A stretch of DNA of 64,000 nt. Origin: Buttiauxella massiliensis (GTDB taxonomy: Bacteria > Pseudomonadota > Gammaproteobacteria > Enterobacterales > Enterobacteriaceae). The position numbers and the translations under genes were made by a program. The DNA is taken from NCBI RefSeq assembly GCF_902500225.1, contig NZ_LR722650.1, forward strand, positions 186,001-250,000. Reading direction: 5' to 3'. The notes beneath the pieces were generated by a model. The model saw only the letters and a list, made by a program, of their open reading frames with translations, was not told where the DNA came from and searched no databases. Positions 18,069 to 26,874 of this stretch are shown here, piece after piece. Each line of letters begins with the position of its first letter. The stretch's first letter is position 1.

Positions 18069-18110
18069 CGCAGGGGAAGAGTCGCATCGGTTATTCCTCT
18101 GCGTTTATTT
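18069..18110 (+). terminator. Stem-loop with T-rich tail before pduA (terminator or attenuator)
   Basis: CGCAGGGGAA (18069-18078) and TTCCTCTGCG (18094-18103) pair with one G-T wobble around a 15-base loop, followed by TTTATTT. It could end the left-arm transcript or act as an attenuator for the shell/enzyme operon; the distance to the pduA start is only 36 bases. Confidence 0.55.
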
Positions 18111-18138
18111 GGTTACCAATGAAATACATGAGGTCATT

Positions 18139-18420
18139 ATGCAACAAGAAGCGCTAGGTATGGTTGAAACGAAAGGTTTGGTTTCTGCAATTGAAGCGGC
18201 AGACACCATGGTTAAATCGGCTAACGTTACTTTAGTGGGTTACGAAAAAATTGGTTCCGGGTTGGTGACTGTGATTGTGCGCGGTGACGTGGGTGCTGTG
18301 AAAGCCGCAACTGATGCAGGTTCTGCTGCTGCAATTAAAGTAGGTGAACTGGTTTCTGTACACGTTATTCCTCGTCCGCATATGGAAGTAGAAAAAATCC
18401 TTCCAAAAGCCGTCGGTTAA
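18139..18420 (+). CDS. pduA: Microcompartment shell protein PduA (BMC-H)
   Basis: A 93-residue single-domain BMC hexamer subunit, almost identical in pattern to Salmonella Pdu[37 protein letters not shown], and [16 protein letters not shown]. The pore loop is KIGSG, as in PduA, which lets propanediol pass and retards propanal. An upstream in-frame ATG (18109) was rejected because GAGG precedes the ATG at 18139 and the PduA N-terminus starts there. First gene of the shell-core operon. Confidence 0.95.
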   Translation: MQQEALGMVETKGLVSAIEAADTMVKSANVTLVGYEKIGSGLVTVIVRGDVGAVKAATDAGSAAAIKVGELVSVHVIPRPHMEVEKILPKAVG

Positions 18421-18441
18421 TAATGCCAGAGGATACTGACC

Positions 18442-19227
18442 ATGAGAGATAATCTTGTTGAGCAGATTATATCTGAAGTAATGAATAAACAGACTGATGT
18501 CAGTGCAACGGGTAAAAATGCCACCAGTATTGCCGCATGTGGTTTAACAGAATTTGTTGGAACCGCAATGGGTCATACAATTGGTTTGGTCATTGCCAAT
18601 GTCGATAATCAATTACATGAAGTCATGAATATCGATAAGAAATATCGCTCTATCGGTATTCTTGGCGCACGTACGGGGGCGGGACCACATATTTTTGCTG
18701 CTGATGAAGCCATTAAAGCGACCAACAGCGAAATATTATCCATTGAACTGGCTCGTGATACAGAAGGTGGTGGTGGACACGGTTGCTTGATTATTTTCGG
18801 TGCAACCGATGTTTCTGATGTGCGCCGTGCCATTGAGGTGGCGTTGTCGGAAATCGACCGTACCATGGGCGATGTGTACGGTTCTCCAGCAGGCCACCTT
18901 GAATTTCAGTATACCGCTCGTGCAAGCCACGCTTTGAATAAAGCATTTGGTGCACCAGTTGGTAAGTCATTCGGCATGACCTGTGCTTGCCCAGCGGCAA
19001 TTGGTGTATTGATTGCAGATGCAGCGGCGAAATCAGCCATCATTGAGCCAATTGGCTACGCAAGCCCAGCTAACGGCACTAGCTTCAGTAACGAAGTGAT
19101 CTTCACCTTTGCTGGTGATTCTGGTGCGGTTCGCCAGGCGGTCATTGCGGCGCGTGAAGTCGGTCTGCAGCTGCTTGCTACGCTGGATCCAGCTCTGATC
19201 CATTCAGCCACTAAGCCTTATATCTAG
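18442..19227 (+). CDS. pduB: Microcompartment shell protein PduB (BMC-T tandem)
   Basis: 261 residues containing two fused BMC domains that trimerise into a pseudohexamer with a gated pore. PduB landmarks: N-terminal amphipathic helix NLVEQIISEVMNK (in PduB this segment links the shell to the enzyme core), GHTIGLVIANVD, and GSPAGHLEFQYTARAS, HSATKPYI at the end. GAGGA precedes the ATG. Follows pduA by 21 bases, as in pdu operons. Confidence 0.94.
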   Translation: MRDNLVEQIISEVMNKQTDVSATGKNATSIAACGLTEFVGTAMGHTIGLVIANVDNQLHEVMNIDKKYRSIGILGARTGAGPHIFAADEAIKATNSEILSIELARDTEGGGGHGCLIIFGATDVSDVRRAIEVALSEIDRTMGDVYGSPAGHLEFQYTARASHALNKAFGAPVGKSFGMTCACPAAIGVLIADAAAKSAIIEPIGYASPANGTSFSNEVIFTFAGDSGAVRQAVIAAREVGLQLLATLDPALIHSATKPYI

Positions 19228-19277
19228 CCCAGGGCGTAAATGCTTGTGAAGCGATGTGAAGCAAGGAAATCAACAGC

Positions 19278-20789
19278 ATGAATGATATTGACATTGCTCA
19301 GGCGGTTTCGAACGTGCTGAGTAAGTACACCAAAACCACGCCGGATGTCGCTCCACAGGCAAAACCTGCCGCCGCAAGCGGACAGGAAAGCGACTCGTTA
19401 GATGCGATTATCGCCAAAGCCCTGGCGCAGCAATCTGGAGTAGCGGTGTCGGCCGCACCTTCTACGGCGGACAGCGGTGCATTCGCTACGATGGATGAAG
19501 CCATTGCCGCGGCTGTGATTGCACAGGTGCAGTATAGGCATTGCTCCATGCAAGATCGCGGAAACTTCATTCAGGGTATCCGCGATGTTTTCCTGCAAGA
19601 CGATGTGTTGCAGGCAATCTCACACATGGCGGTAGAAGAGACGGGAATGGGGAACTATGAAGATAAGTTCACCAAAAACCGCCTTGCTGCGATTAAAACT
19701 CCAGGTGTGGAAGATCTCACCACTGGTGCGTTAAGCGGGGATAACGGTCTGACGTTGATGGAGTTTTCTGCATACGGAGTGATTGGTTCCATTACGCCAA
19801 CCACCAACCCAACAGAGACCATCATCAACAACAGTATCGGGATGCTGGCTGCGGGAAATACAGTGGTATTCAGTCCACATCCCCGTTCGCGTAAGGTTTC
19901 ATTGTACGTAGTTGAATTAATTAATAATAAACTGGCCAGTCTCGGCGCTCCCGCCAATATGGTGGTGACAGTCACTCAGCCTTCAATTGATAACACCAAT
20001 GCATTAATTAACGACTCGCGCATCAATATGTTAGTGGCGACGGGTGGCCCGGCAATTGTGAAAACAGTGATGTCGTCGGGTAAAAAGGCCATTGGTGCAG
20101 GGGCGGGTAACCCTCCTGTTGTTGTAGATGAAACGGCAAATATTGAAAAAGCAGCTCGCGATATCGTGAAAGGATGCAGCTTCGATAACAACTTGCCGTG
20201 CATTGCTGAGAAAGAAGTGATTGTGGTGAACCAGGTTGCGGATTATCTGATTCATTGCATGAAGAAAAGTGGCGCTTATCTGCTGTGCGATCCGAAGTTA
20301 ATTCAGCAATTGCAGACACTGGTGTTAAACGAAAAAGGTACGGGTCCAAACACGGCTTACGTCGGGAAGGATGCGCGCTACATTCTGCAACAACTGGGCG
20401 TCAACGCGCCGGATGAAACAAAGGTTATCTTAATCGAAACCGAGAAAAACCATCCGTTCGTGGTGCATGAGTTGATGATGCCGGTCCTGCCTGTTGTGCG
20501 GGTCGACAACGTTGATGAAGCAATTGAGTTGGCCGTTCAGGTTGAACATGGCAATCGACATACCGCCATCATGCACTCAACCAATGTCGACAAACTCACC
20601 AAAATGGCACGTCAGATCCAGACCACCATTTTTGTCAAAAATGGGCCGTCTTATGCTGGATTGGGCGTCGGTGGAGAAGGGTACGCCACCTTCACCATTG
20701 CCGGGCCTACCGGTGAAGGTTTGACATCAGCGCGTTCGTTCGCAAGAAATCGCCGTTGTGTCATTGTTGAAGCACTGAATGTGCGCTGA
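19278..20789 (+). CDS. pduP: CoA-acylating aldehyde dehydrogenase (PduP-like)
   Basis: 503 residues. It oxidises propanal with NAD+ and CoA to propanoyl-CoA. The N-terminal amphipathic helix IDIAQAVSNVLSKYTK is a classic encapsulation peptide, followed by an Ala/Pro-rich linker (to about residue 70) and the catalytic domain. Catalytic Cys308 is in NNLPCIAEKEV; the cofactor region is TNPTETIINNSIGMLAAGN. The C-terminus (GEGLTSARSFARNRRCV) is typical of PduP/EutE. Lies between pduB and grpU. Confidence 0.94.
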   Translation: MNDIDIAQAVSNVLSKYTKTTPDVAPQAKPAAASGQESDSLDAIIAKALAQQSGVAVSAAPSTADSGAFATMDEAIAAAVIAQVQYRHCSMQDRGNFIQGIRDVFLQDDVLQAISHMAVEETGMGNYEDKFTKNRLAAIKTPGVEDLTTGALSGDNGLTLMEFSAYGVIGSITPTTNPTETIINNSIGMLAAGNTVVFSPHPRSRKVSLYVVELINNKLASLGAPANMVVTVTQPSIDNTNALINDSRINMLVATGGPAIVKTVMSSGKKAIGAGAGNPPVVVDETANIEKAARDIVKGCSFDNNLPCIAEKEVIVVNQVADYLIHCMKKSGAYLLCDPKLIQQLQTLVLNEKGTGPNTAYVGKDARYILQQLGVNAPDETKVILIETEKNHPFVVHELMMPVLPVVRVDNVDEAIELAVQVEHGNRHTAIMHSTNVDKLTKMARQIQTTIFVKNGPSYAGLGVGGEGYATFTIAGPTGEGLTSARSFARNRRCVIVEALNVR

Positions 20790-20809
20790 TTAGTCTTAGG
20801 GGATCGGGG

Positions 20810-21121
20810 ATGAAGAAACGCATCATAAATGCACCGACGCCGGAAACGTTGGCCATGTTAAAACGCCGGATGCCCGGAGAGTTTCGTACACGGCTGGACT
20901 CTATTCGCATCGATGCAATTGGGCTGGCGATGATGCCGGTGCCTGATCTCTACTTCTATGCCGACGTCGCCAGTAAAAGTGCGCATGTAGTGGTATCGGA
21001 AATTCATGGCAGTTGCCCGCAACACGTGACAACTCTCGCTATTTTCGGTGAAATATCAGCAGTCAATGAAGCCATGCGATTAATAGAGGACGACGTTATA
21101 TATTCTGAGAGTTCGCGATGA
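20810..21121 (+). CDS. grpU: GrpU-type circularly permuted BMC shell protein
   Basis: 103 residues with a permuted BMC domain: RIDAIGLAMMPVPDLYFYADVASKSAHVVVSEI, then GSCPQHVTTLAIFGE. GSCPQ is the pore motif I associate with GrpU, a shell protein of glycyl-radical microcompartments reported to bind an iron-sulfur cluster at the hexamer pore through the Cys (family knowledge). It may carry electrons or deliver clusters across the shell. Its stop overlaps the DJ-1-like gene (ATGA at 21118-21121). Confidence 0.8.
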   Translation: MKKRIINAPTPETLAMLKRRMPGEFRTRLDSIRIDAIGLAMMPVPDLYFYADVASKSAHVVVSEIHGSCPQHVTTLAIFGEISAVNEAMRLIEDDVIYSESSR

Positions 21122-21693
21122 AAAAGATATTATTGCTCGCAGGCGATTTCTCTGAAGACTATGAAGTCATGGTGCCATGGCAGGCATTAAGCATGTTAGG
21201 TTTCAGAGTAGATGTCGTTTGTCCTGGAAAACGCAGTGGGGAGTTTATTAAAACCGCTATTCATGATTTTGAAGGCGACCAAACCTACACTGAAAAACCA
21301 GGGCATTTATTTCGGTTAACGGCTTCATTCGATGAGGTCAGGCTACAGGACTATTGTGGGTTTTATATTTCAGGAGGGCGTTCATCTGAATATTTACGCT
21401 TGAACAAATCTGTTCTGAATATTATCCACTATGCAATTAATTTTTCATTACCGGTAGCTGCTATCTGTCACGGCCCGCAAATATTGGTCGCGGCAGGAGT
21501 ATTAAAGGGAAAAAAACTGACGGGATATTTCACGGTCAGACCTGAGGTTGAATTAGCGGGGGGTGAGTGGGTGGCCGCCGCTGACGACGAGGCGGTAGTT
21601 GATGGCAATATTGTTACCGCGCCAACCTGGCTGGGTCATCCGGCAATATTGCGCCATTTTATCAATCTGATTGGCATCAGTATTATCCATTAA
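21118..21693 (+). CDS. DJ-1/PfpI family protein, microcompartment-associated
   Basis: 191 residues with the DJ-1/PfpI fold. The nucleophile elbow Cys117 is in AAICHGPQ, and the oxyanion region is YISGGRSSEYL. Family members include deglycase-like, glyoxalase III-like and protease-like enzymes. Translation is coupled to grpU by a 4-base overlap, and the diol dehydratase gene follows. A role in protection against reactive aldehyde or in repair is inference; the real substrate is not known. Confidence 0.8.
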   Translation: MKKILLLAGDFSEDYEVMVPWQALSMLGFRVDVVCPGKRSGEFIKTAIHDFEGDQTYTEKPGHLFRLTASFDEVRLQDYCGFYISGGRSSEYLRLNKSVLNIIHYAINFSLPVAAICHGPQILVAAGVLKGKKLTGYFTVRPEVELAGGEWVAAADDEAVVDGNIVTAPTWLGHPAILRHFINLIGISIIH

Positions 21694-21743
21694 GCGTACC
21701 CTGCACTGCCGCAAGGTTAAATAATTAATTCCGGGAGTATTTT

Positions 21744-24281
21744 ATGTTAGAGAAAGGTTTTTCTAATCCAACCGACCGTGTTGTCAGACTCAAGAATATG
21801 ATTTTGCATGCTACCCCTTATGTGGAATCTGAACGTGCAGTGCTGGCTACCGAAGCTTATAAAGACAGTGAGCAATTGCCGGCTATTATGCGTCGGGCAA
21901 AAGTGGTTGAAAAAATATTTAACGAATTACCGGTAACGATACGTCCTGACGAACTTATTGTGGGTGCGGTAACTATTAATCCGCGTTCAACTGAAATCTG
22001 CCCTGAATTTTCTTACGACTGGGTAGAAAAAGAATTCGACACCATGGAACACCGTGTTGCCGATCCTTTTATTATTCCGAAAAAAACCGCGCAAGACCTG
22101 CACGAAGCCTTTAAATACTGGCCGGGGAAAACAACCAGCTCACTTGCCGCATCTTATATGTCTGAAAGTACCAAAGAGAGCATGGCGGGTGGCGTTTTCA
22201 CAGTAGGTAACTACTTCTATGGTGGCGTTGGCCACGTGAGCGTCGATTACGGCAAGGTACTGAAAATCGGTTTCCGCGGCATCATTAATGAAGTGACTCG
22301 TGCCCTGGAATCTCTCGACCGTAGCCAGCCTGGATACATTAAGAAAGAACAGTTCTATCGCGCGGTAATTATCAGCTATAACGCCGCGATTAAATTTGCG
22401 CATCGCTACGCGCAAGAGGCGACTCGCCTGGCACAACAGGAAGGCAACCCAACGCGTAAACGCGAATTAGAGCAGATCGCGCAGAACTGTACGCGAGTGC
22501 CTGAATTTGGCGCAACTACCTTCTGGGAAGCTTGCCAGACTTTCTGGTTCATCCAGAGCATGTTGCAGATTGAGTCCAGCGGTCACTCTATCTCCCCTGG
22601 GCGTTTCGACCAGTACATGTACCCATACCTGGTAGCAGATAAAGCCATTTCCAAAGAATTTGCACAGGAACTGGTGGACTGCTGTTGGATCAAGCTCAAC
22701 GACATCAACAAAACACGTGATGAAGTCTCGGCGCAGGCCTTTGCGGGTTATGCGGTGTTCCAGAACTTATGCGTTGGCGGCCAGACAGAAGACGGGTTAG
22801 ATGCAACTAACGACCTGAGCTACATGTGTATGGAAGCGACCGCACATGTGCGCTTACCGCAACCTTCGTTCTCCATTCGTGTCTGGCAAGGTTCACCTGA
22901 TACGTTTTTGTATCGTGCTTGTGAACTTGTACGTCTGGGACTGGGTGTTCCGGCGATGTACAACGATGAAGTCATTATTCCGGCGCTGCAAAACCGTGGA
23001 GTGTCACTGCGTGATGCACGCGACTACTGCATTATCGGTTGCGTAGAACCACAGGCACCACATCGTACTGAGGGTTGGCACGATGCTGCGTTCTTTAACG
23101 TGGCAAAAGTCCTGGAAATCACCCTCAATAACGGTCGTTCCGGCAGCAAACAACTGGGTCCAGTAACCGGGGAAATGACCCAGTACACCAGCATGGACGA
23201 TTTCTATAGCGCATTCACAAAACAGATGGCGCACTTTGTTCATCAGTTGGTTGAAGCTTGTAATAGCGTTGATATTGCCCATGGCGAACGTTGCCCACTG
23301 CCGTTCCTTTCTGCGTTGGTAGATGACTGCATCGGGCGCGGGAAATCGTTGCAGGAAGGGGGCGCAATCTACAACTTCACCGGCCCACAAGCATTTGGTA
23401 TCGCTGATACCGGTGACTCAGTGTATGCCATCCAGAAACAGGTGTTTGAAGATCGTAAACTAACCCTCAATGAGCTGAAAGGGGCGCTGGATGCCAACTT
23501 TGGTCATCAAGTAGGTAGTGTTGCGACCAAATCATCTTTGGGTGAGCAAGATGTTTATGAAGTGGTAAAACGCATTATTGATAGCCACGGTTCACTTGAC
23601 CCTGCGGCAATTAAAAACGAAGTTTACCGCCAGCTTTCCAGCGTGGCTGCGGCACCTGCTGCAACGGGTAACAGTTCACGTTATGAAGAAATCCGCCATA
23701 TTCTGGAAAATACGCCGTGCTTTGGTAACGACATCGACGATGTTGATTTTGTGGCCCGTCGCTGCGCGCTGATCTACTGCCAGGAAGTTGAGAAATATAC
23801 TAACCCTCGTGGCGGTCAGTTCCAGGCTGGTATTTACCCGGTATCTGCTAACGTACTGTTTGGTAAGGATGTAAGTGCATTACCTGATGGTCGTCTGGCG
23901 AAAGAACCGTTGGCAGATGGGGTCTCTCCACGTCAGGGCAAAGATACACTCGGCCCAACAGCTGCGGCAAACTCGGTAGCAAAACTCGACCACTTTATTG
24001 CTTCCAACGGTACGCTCTATAACCAAAAATTCCTGCCGTCATCTTTGGCCGGGGAAAATGGTTTGCGTCACTTTAGTGGGCTGGTAAGAAACTACTTCGA
24101 CAAGAAAGGCATGCACGTTCAGTTTAACGTCATCGACCGCAACATCTTGATTGAAGCGCAGAAAAACCCACAACAGTACCAGGATTTAGTCGTCCGTGTT
24201 GCGGGATATAGCGCACAGTGGGTCGTGTTGGCGAAAGAAGTCCAGGATGACATTATTAGCCGTACCGAACAGACGTTGTAA
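21744..24281 (+). CDS. B12-independent 1,2-propanediol dehydratase (glycyl radical enzyme)
   Basis: 845 residues, signature enzyme of the locus. It dehydrates (S)-1,2-propanediol to propanal by radical chemistry inside the shell. The catalytic Cys433 and Glu435 lie in GCVEPQ, the radical glycine is Gly821 in RVAGYSAQW. Active-site positions match those known from Clostridium butyricum glycerol dehydratase and Roseburia propanediol dehydratase: His164 (GGVGHV), His281-Ser282 (SGHSISPGR), Asp447. This makes choline TMA-lyase (CutC) unlikely; glycerol could be an alternative substrate. An Ala-rich insert (about 632-645, VAAAPAATG) may be a flexible loop. GGGAG precedes the ATG. Oxygen-sensitive, so anaerobic expression is expected. 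Confidence 0.94.
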   Translation: MLEKGFSNPTDRVVRLKNMILHATPYVESERAVLATEAYKDSEQLPAIMRRAKVVEKIFNELPVTIRPDELIVGAVTINPRSTEICPEFSYDWVEKEFDTMEHRVADPFIIPKKTAQDLHEAFKYWPGKTTSSLAASYMSESTKESMAGGVFTVGNYFYGGVGHVSVDYGKVLKIGFRGIINEVTRALESLDRSQPGYIKKEQFYRAVIISYNAAIKFAHRYAQEATRLAQQEGNPTRKRELEQIAQNCTRVPEFGATTFWEACQTFWFIQSMLQIESSGHSISPGRFDQYMYPYLVADKAISKEFAQELVDCCWIKLNDINKTRDEVSAQAFAGYAVFQNLCVGGQTEDGLDATNDLSYMCMEATAHVRLPQPSFSIRVWQGSPDTFLYRACELVRLGLGVPAMYNDEVIIPALQNRGVSLRDARDYCIIGCVEPQAPHRTEGWHDAAFFNVAKVLEITLNNGRSGSKQLGPVTGEMTQYTSMDDFYSAFTKQMAHFVHQLVEACNSVDIAHGERCPLPFLSALVDDCIGRGKSLQEGGAIYNFTGPQAFGIADTGDSVYAIQKQVFEDRKLTLNELKGALDANFGHQVGSVATKSSLGEQDVYEVVKRIIDSHGSLDPAAIKNEVYRQLSSVAAAPAATGNSSRYEEIRHILENTPCFGNDIDDVDFVARRCALIYCQEVEKYTNPRGGQFQAGIYPVSANVLFGKDVSALPDGRLAKEPLADGVSPRQGKDTLGPTAAANSVAKLDHFIASNGTLYNQKFLPSSLAGENGLRHFSGLVRNYFDKKGMHVQFNVIDRNILIEAQKNPQQYQDLVVRVAGYSAQWVVLAKEVQDDIISRTEQTL

Positions 24282-24299
24282 TTAATAGCGTCACTTAAT

Positions 24300-24323
24300 G
24301 GGCCATGTTATTTCTCATGGCCC
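24300..24323 (+). other. Intercistronic stem-loop between dehydratase and activase genes
   Basis: GGGCCATG and CATGGCCC form an 8-bp GC-rich stem with an eight-base loop, 18 bases after the dehydratase stop, without a following U-run. Likely an mRNA-stabilising or processing structure that would favour high dehydratase over low activase. Confidence 0.5.
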
Positions 24324-24442
24324 TGCATAAACTTCCGGAAAATTATCTGTTTATCCTGAGAGTGAATTTTATTTACCCGTTCTCTACGGATAACGTCTTT
24401 ACGCCGCATAAATAACTTGCTGCGTTAATTGCGAGCGAAGCT

Positions 24443-25360
24443 ATGAATAAAGTCGATTACGAAGTGGAAGGCGTGTTATTTAATATTCAGCGCTATTCTT
24501 TGCATGACGGTCCCGGTATTCGCACAATTCCTTTTTTAAAAGGGTGCCCATTATCTTGTAAATGGTGCAGTAATCCAGAATCACAACGCCCGCAACCCGA
24601 GCTGATTTTTAAAAAGAATGATTGTATTCGTTGTGGCAAATGTGTGGATGTCTGCCCGCAGCGCGCGTTATCGGTTACTCATCCTAATTTTATCGATCGT
24701 TCTGCTTGCATTCAGTGCGGGAAATGCACCGAAGTTTGCCCGACACAAGCGCTGGAAATGAAAGGTAAACGCATGACGGTTGCCAGTGTCATGCGGGAGT
24801 TACAAAAAGAGGAAAACCTCTACCGGCGTTCGGGTGGGGGCATTACGCTTTCCGGTGGGGAGCCGCTGGCACAGCCGGAGTTTGCTCGTGAATTACTGAA
24901 AGCCTGTAAGGAAAAGGGCTGGCATACCGCAATGGAAACCACCGGCTTCAGTAACCCGGAAGTGATTGATGAGGTTTTCCCGTATGTGGACCTCGCGCTC
25001 ACTGATATTAAAGCGATCAATCCCGCAGTACATCTGAGCAATACCGGTGTGGACAACCGCCGCATTCTGGAAAACCTGATCCGAATTTCTTTCATCACCA
25101 AAGTTATTGTGCGTATTCCGGTGGTCCAGGGAGTTAACGATAACCCAGAAGAGATCCGTAGCATCGGAGAGTTTTCACGATTAATGCAGAATGTCGACAC
25201 CATTCATTTATTGCCGTATCACTCTTATGGTGAAAATAAATATAGCCTTTTAGGCCGTATTTACCCGATGGATGATGCCCAAGAAATTAGTGCCAATAAA
25301 ATGGCGCTTCTGAAAAATGAAATTGAGTCATTAGGTTTTAATTGCCACATCGGTGGTTAA
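24443..25360 (+). CDS. Glycyl radical enzyme activase (radical SAM)
   Basis: 305 residues. It cleaves S-adenosylmethionine to make the glycyl radical on the dehydratase. The radical-SAM cluster motif CxxxCxxC is GCPLSCKWCSNP; two 4Fe-4S ferredoxin motifs follow, CIRCGKCVDVCP and CIQCGKCTEVCP, as in activases of diol dehydratases. GGEPLAQPEF is the SAM-binding GGE motif. It lies 162 bases after the dehydratase, with a stem-loop between them. The need for SAM fits the dedicated MetK paralogue nearby. Confidence 0.94.
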   Translation: MNKVDYEVEGVLFNIQRYSLHDGPGIRTIPFLKGCPLSCKWCSNPESQRPQPELIFKKNDCIRCGKCVDVCPQRALSVTHPNFIDRSACIQCGKCTEVCPTQALEMKGKRMTVASVMRELQKEENLYRRSGGGITLSGGEPLAQPEFARELLKACKEKGWHTAMETTGFSNPEVIDEVFPYVDLALTDIKAINPAVHLSNTGVDNRRILENLIRISFITKVIVRIPVVQGVNDNPEEIRSIGEFSRLMQNVDTIHLLPYHSYGENKYSLLGRIYPMDDAQEISANKMALLKNEIESLGFNCHIGG

Positions 25361-25417
25361 TATTTTTTATTAGATATGCACCTTATCAATCACAATAATC
25401 ACAAGCAGGGTAACCCT

Positions 25418-26227
25418 ATGAACGATTCACTCAGAGCTCAATGTACCGCGGAATTTCTCGGTACAGGATTGTTTATGTTTTTTGGTATCAGTTGTCTGGC
25501 AGCAGTAAAAGTTGCAGGCGCAAGTTTTGGTTTGTGGGAAATTTGTATTGTATGGGGATTGGCAATCTCGCTGGCGGTTTATCTTACTGCCGGGATCTCC
25601 GGTGCGCATCTTAACCCGGCAATTACTATTGCATTATGGTTATTTGCCTGTTTCCCAGGGCGCAAAGTACTTCCTTACAGCATTGCACAAATTTCAGGTG
25701 CTTTCGGTGGGGCAATGCTTGCCTATATGCTGTATCACAACCTGTTCGTTGAATATGAAACTGCGCACAATATGGTGCGTGGCAGTATGGATAGCCTGCA
25801 ACTGGCCAGTATATTCAGTACGTTTCCATCACCTGCAATTAGTGTGTGGCAGGCTGCGTTTGTTGAGATAATTATTACCTCTATGCTTATGGGGTTAATT
25901 ATGGCGCTAACCGACGATGGTAACGGTGTGCCACGTGGCCCATTAGGCCCATTGTTGATTGGCCTTCTGGTTGCAGTAATCGGTGCATCTACCGCACCAT
26001 TAACCGGATTTGCCATGAATCCTGCCCGTGATTTTGGTCCTAAATTATTTACTTTCTTTGCGGGATGGGGCGAAGTTTCCATGACCGGCGGTCGCGATAT
26101 TCCTTACTTCATTGTCCCTATCATCGCGCCGATTATCGGTGCTTGCCTGGGCGCAGCAATCTATCGCTTTGGTATCGCCAGAAATCTACCGTGTAATACC
26201 TGTAAGCTGGAAGAAAATAAGCTTTAG
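25418..26227 (+). CDS. MIP family channel (glycerol/propanediol facilitator, PduF/GlpF-like)
   Basis: 269 residues, six membrane segments and two half-helices with NPA motifs: AHLNPAIT and FAMNPARDFGPKL. The Asp after the second NPAR is typical of aquaglyceroporins. It should let 1,2-propanediol into the cell by diffusion. The ATG at 25418 was preferred over an in-frame upstream ATG at 25376 because a purine-rich AGGG precedes it and the NDSLRAQCTAEFLGT start fits the family. Last gene of the rightward arm. Confidence 0.92.
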   Translation: MNDSLRAQCTAEFLGTGLFMFFGISCLAAVKVAGASFGLWEICIVWGLAISLAVYLTAGISGAHLNPAITIALWLFACFPGRKVLPYSIAQISGAFGGAMLAYMLYHNLFVEYETAHNMVRGSMDSLQLASIFSTFPSPAISVWQAAFVEIIITSMLMGLIMALTDDGNGVPRGPLGPLLIGLLVAVIGASTAPLTGFAMNPARDFGPKLFTFFAGWGEVSMTGGRDIPYFIVPIIAPIIGACLGAAIYRFGIARNLPCNTCKLEENKL

Positions 26228-26254
26228 TAAACAAAGAACCAGCATTGCTTAACG

Positions 26255-26284
26255 AAAAAGCCGCGTAATATCGCGGCTTTTTAA
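26255..26284. terminator. Bidirectional terminator between the two microcompartment arms
   Basis: AAAAAGCCGCG and CGCGGCTTTTT form an 11-bp stem with a six-base loop and A/T runs on both sides. It lies between the convergent channel and shell protein genes. Confidence 0.88.
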
Positions 26285-26300
26285 TTGGAACACCCAGTTG

Positions 26301-26828
26301 TTAGCGTTTTTTATGGCTTCCGGAACGTGAGGCTTTTTTGCTTTCAGATGCGCCAGCGGCTGGTTTCACTTCCTCAGTCTCGGCAGGTTGGGGGGCGGAT
26401 ACAGGCGTTTCAGGTTGGGTAATTACAGGTACTTCCAGAATGTCCCCACAATATAAACCTGAATCACTTTCCTCCAGAACGACCACTGGGATCTCAAGAC
26501 TCGCAACTGGTGGCGTTTCTTCCTCTTTCACGGGTTCAAGCCCAACGGTATCTGCGGAATGAATAATTTTATCAATATAGTCTGCAGTACGTGCGATAAC
26601 ACGGTGTGCATAAACCGTGCTCACTTTGCTGGCAGCCGCTACACCTGCGGCAACTGCCGCATTAATTGCGCCCACTTCACCTTCAAATTTGACGGTAATC
26701 ATGCCGCCGCCTTTCGTCAGTTCATAACCCACCAGTTGGACGTTGGCGGATTTCATCGCAGCGTCAGCGGCTTCAATTGCCGCTGCCAACCCGACGGTTT
26801 CAATCAAACCTAAACTCTGCCCGGACAT
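26301..26828 (-). CDS. BMC shell protein with long charged C-terminal tail (EutK/PduK-like layout)
   Basis: 175 residues: one BMC domain (about 1-92; SLGLIETVGLAAAIEAADAAMKSA, VAAGVAAASKVSTVYAHRVIAR) followed by a tail of about 80 residues. The tail is acidic and Pro-rich in the middle (EPVKEEETPPVASLE...) and ends strongly basic (KKASRSGSHKKR). EutK and PduK also carry C-terminal extensions, but their HTH or Fe-S motifs are not visible here. AGGAG lies upstream. It is transcribed towards the main arm, together with the SAM synthetase. The tail may bind cargo, nucleic acid or the cell interior; this is inference. Confidence 0.85.
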   Translation of the reverse strand: MSGQSLGLIETVGLAAAIEAADAAMKSANVQLVGYELTKGGGMITVKFEGEVGAINAAVAAGVAAASKVSTVYAHRVIARTADYIDKIIHSADTVGLEPVKEEETPPVASLEIPVVVLEESDSGLYCGDILEVPVITQPETPVSAPQPAETEEVKPAAGASESKKASRSGSHKKR

Positions 26829-26874
26829 AACCTTCTCCTGTTAAAAATTTATGATATAGCGCGTTTACGCACCG

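Noticed and set aside
21744-24281. Glycyl radical enzyme as choline trimethylamine-lyase (CutC)
   Set aside because: His164, His281-Ser282 and Asp447 match diol dehydratases, and locus partners (PduA/B, MIP channel, PocR sensor) point to propanediol.
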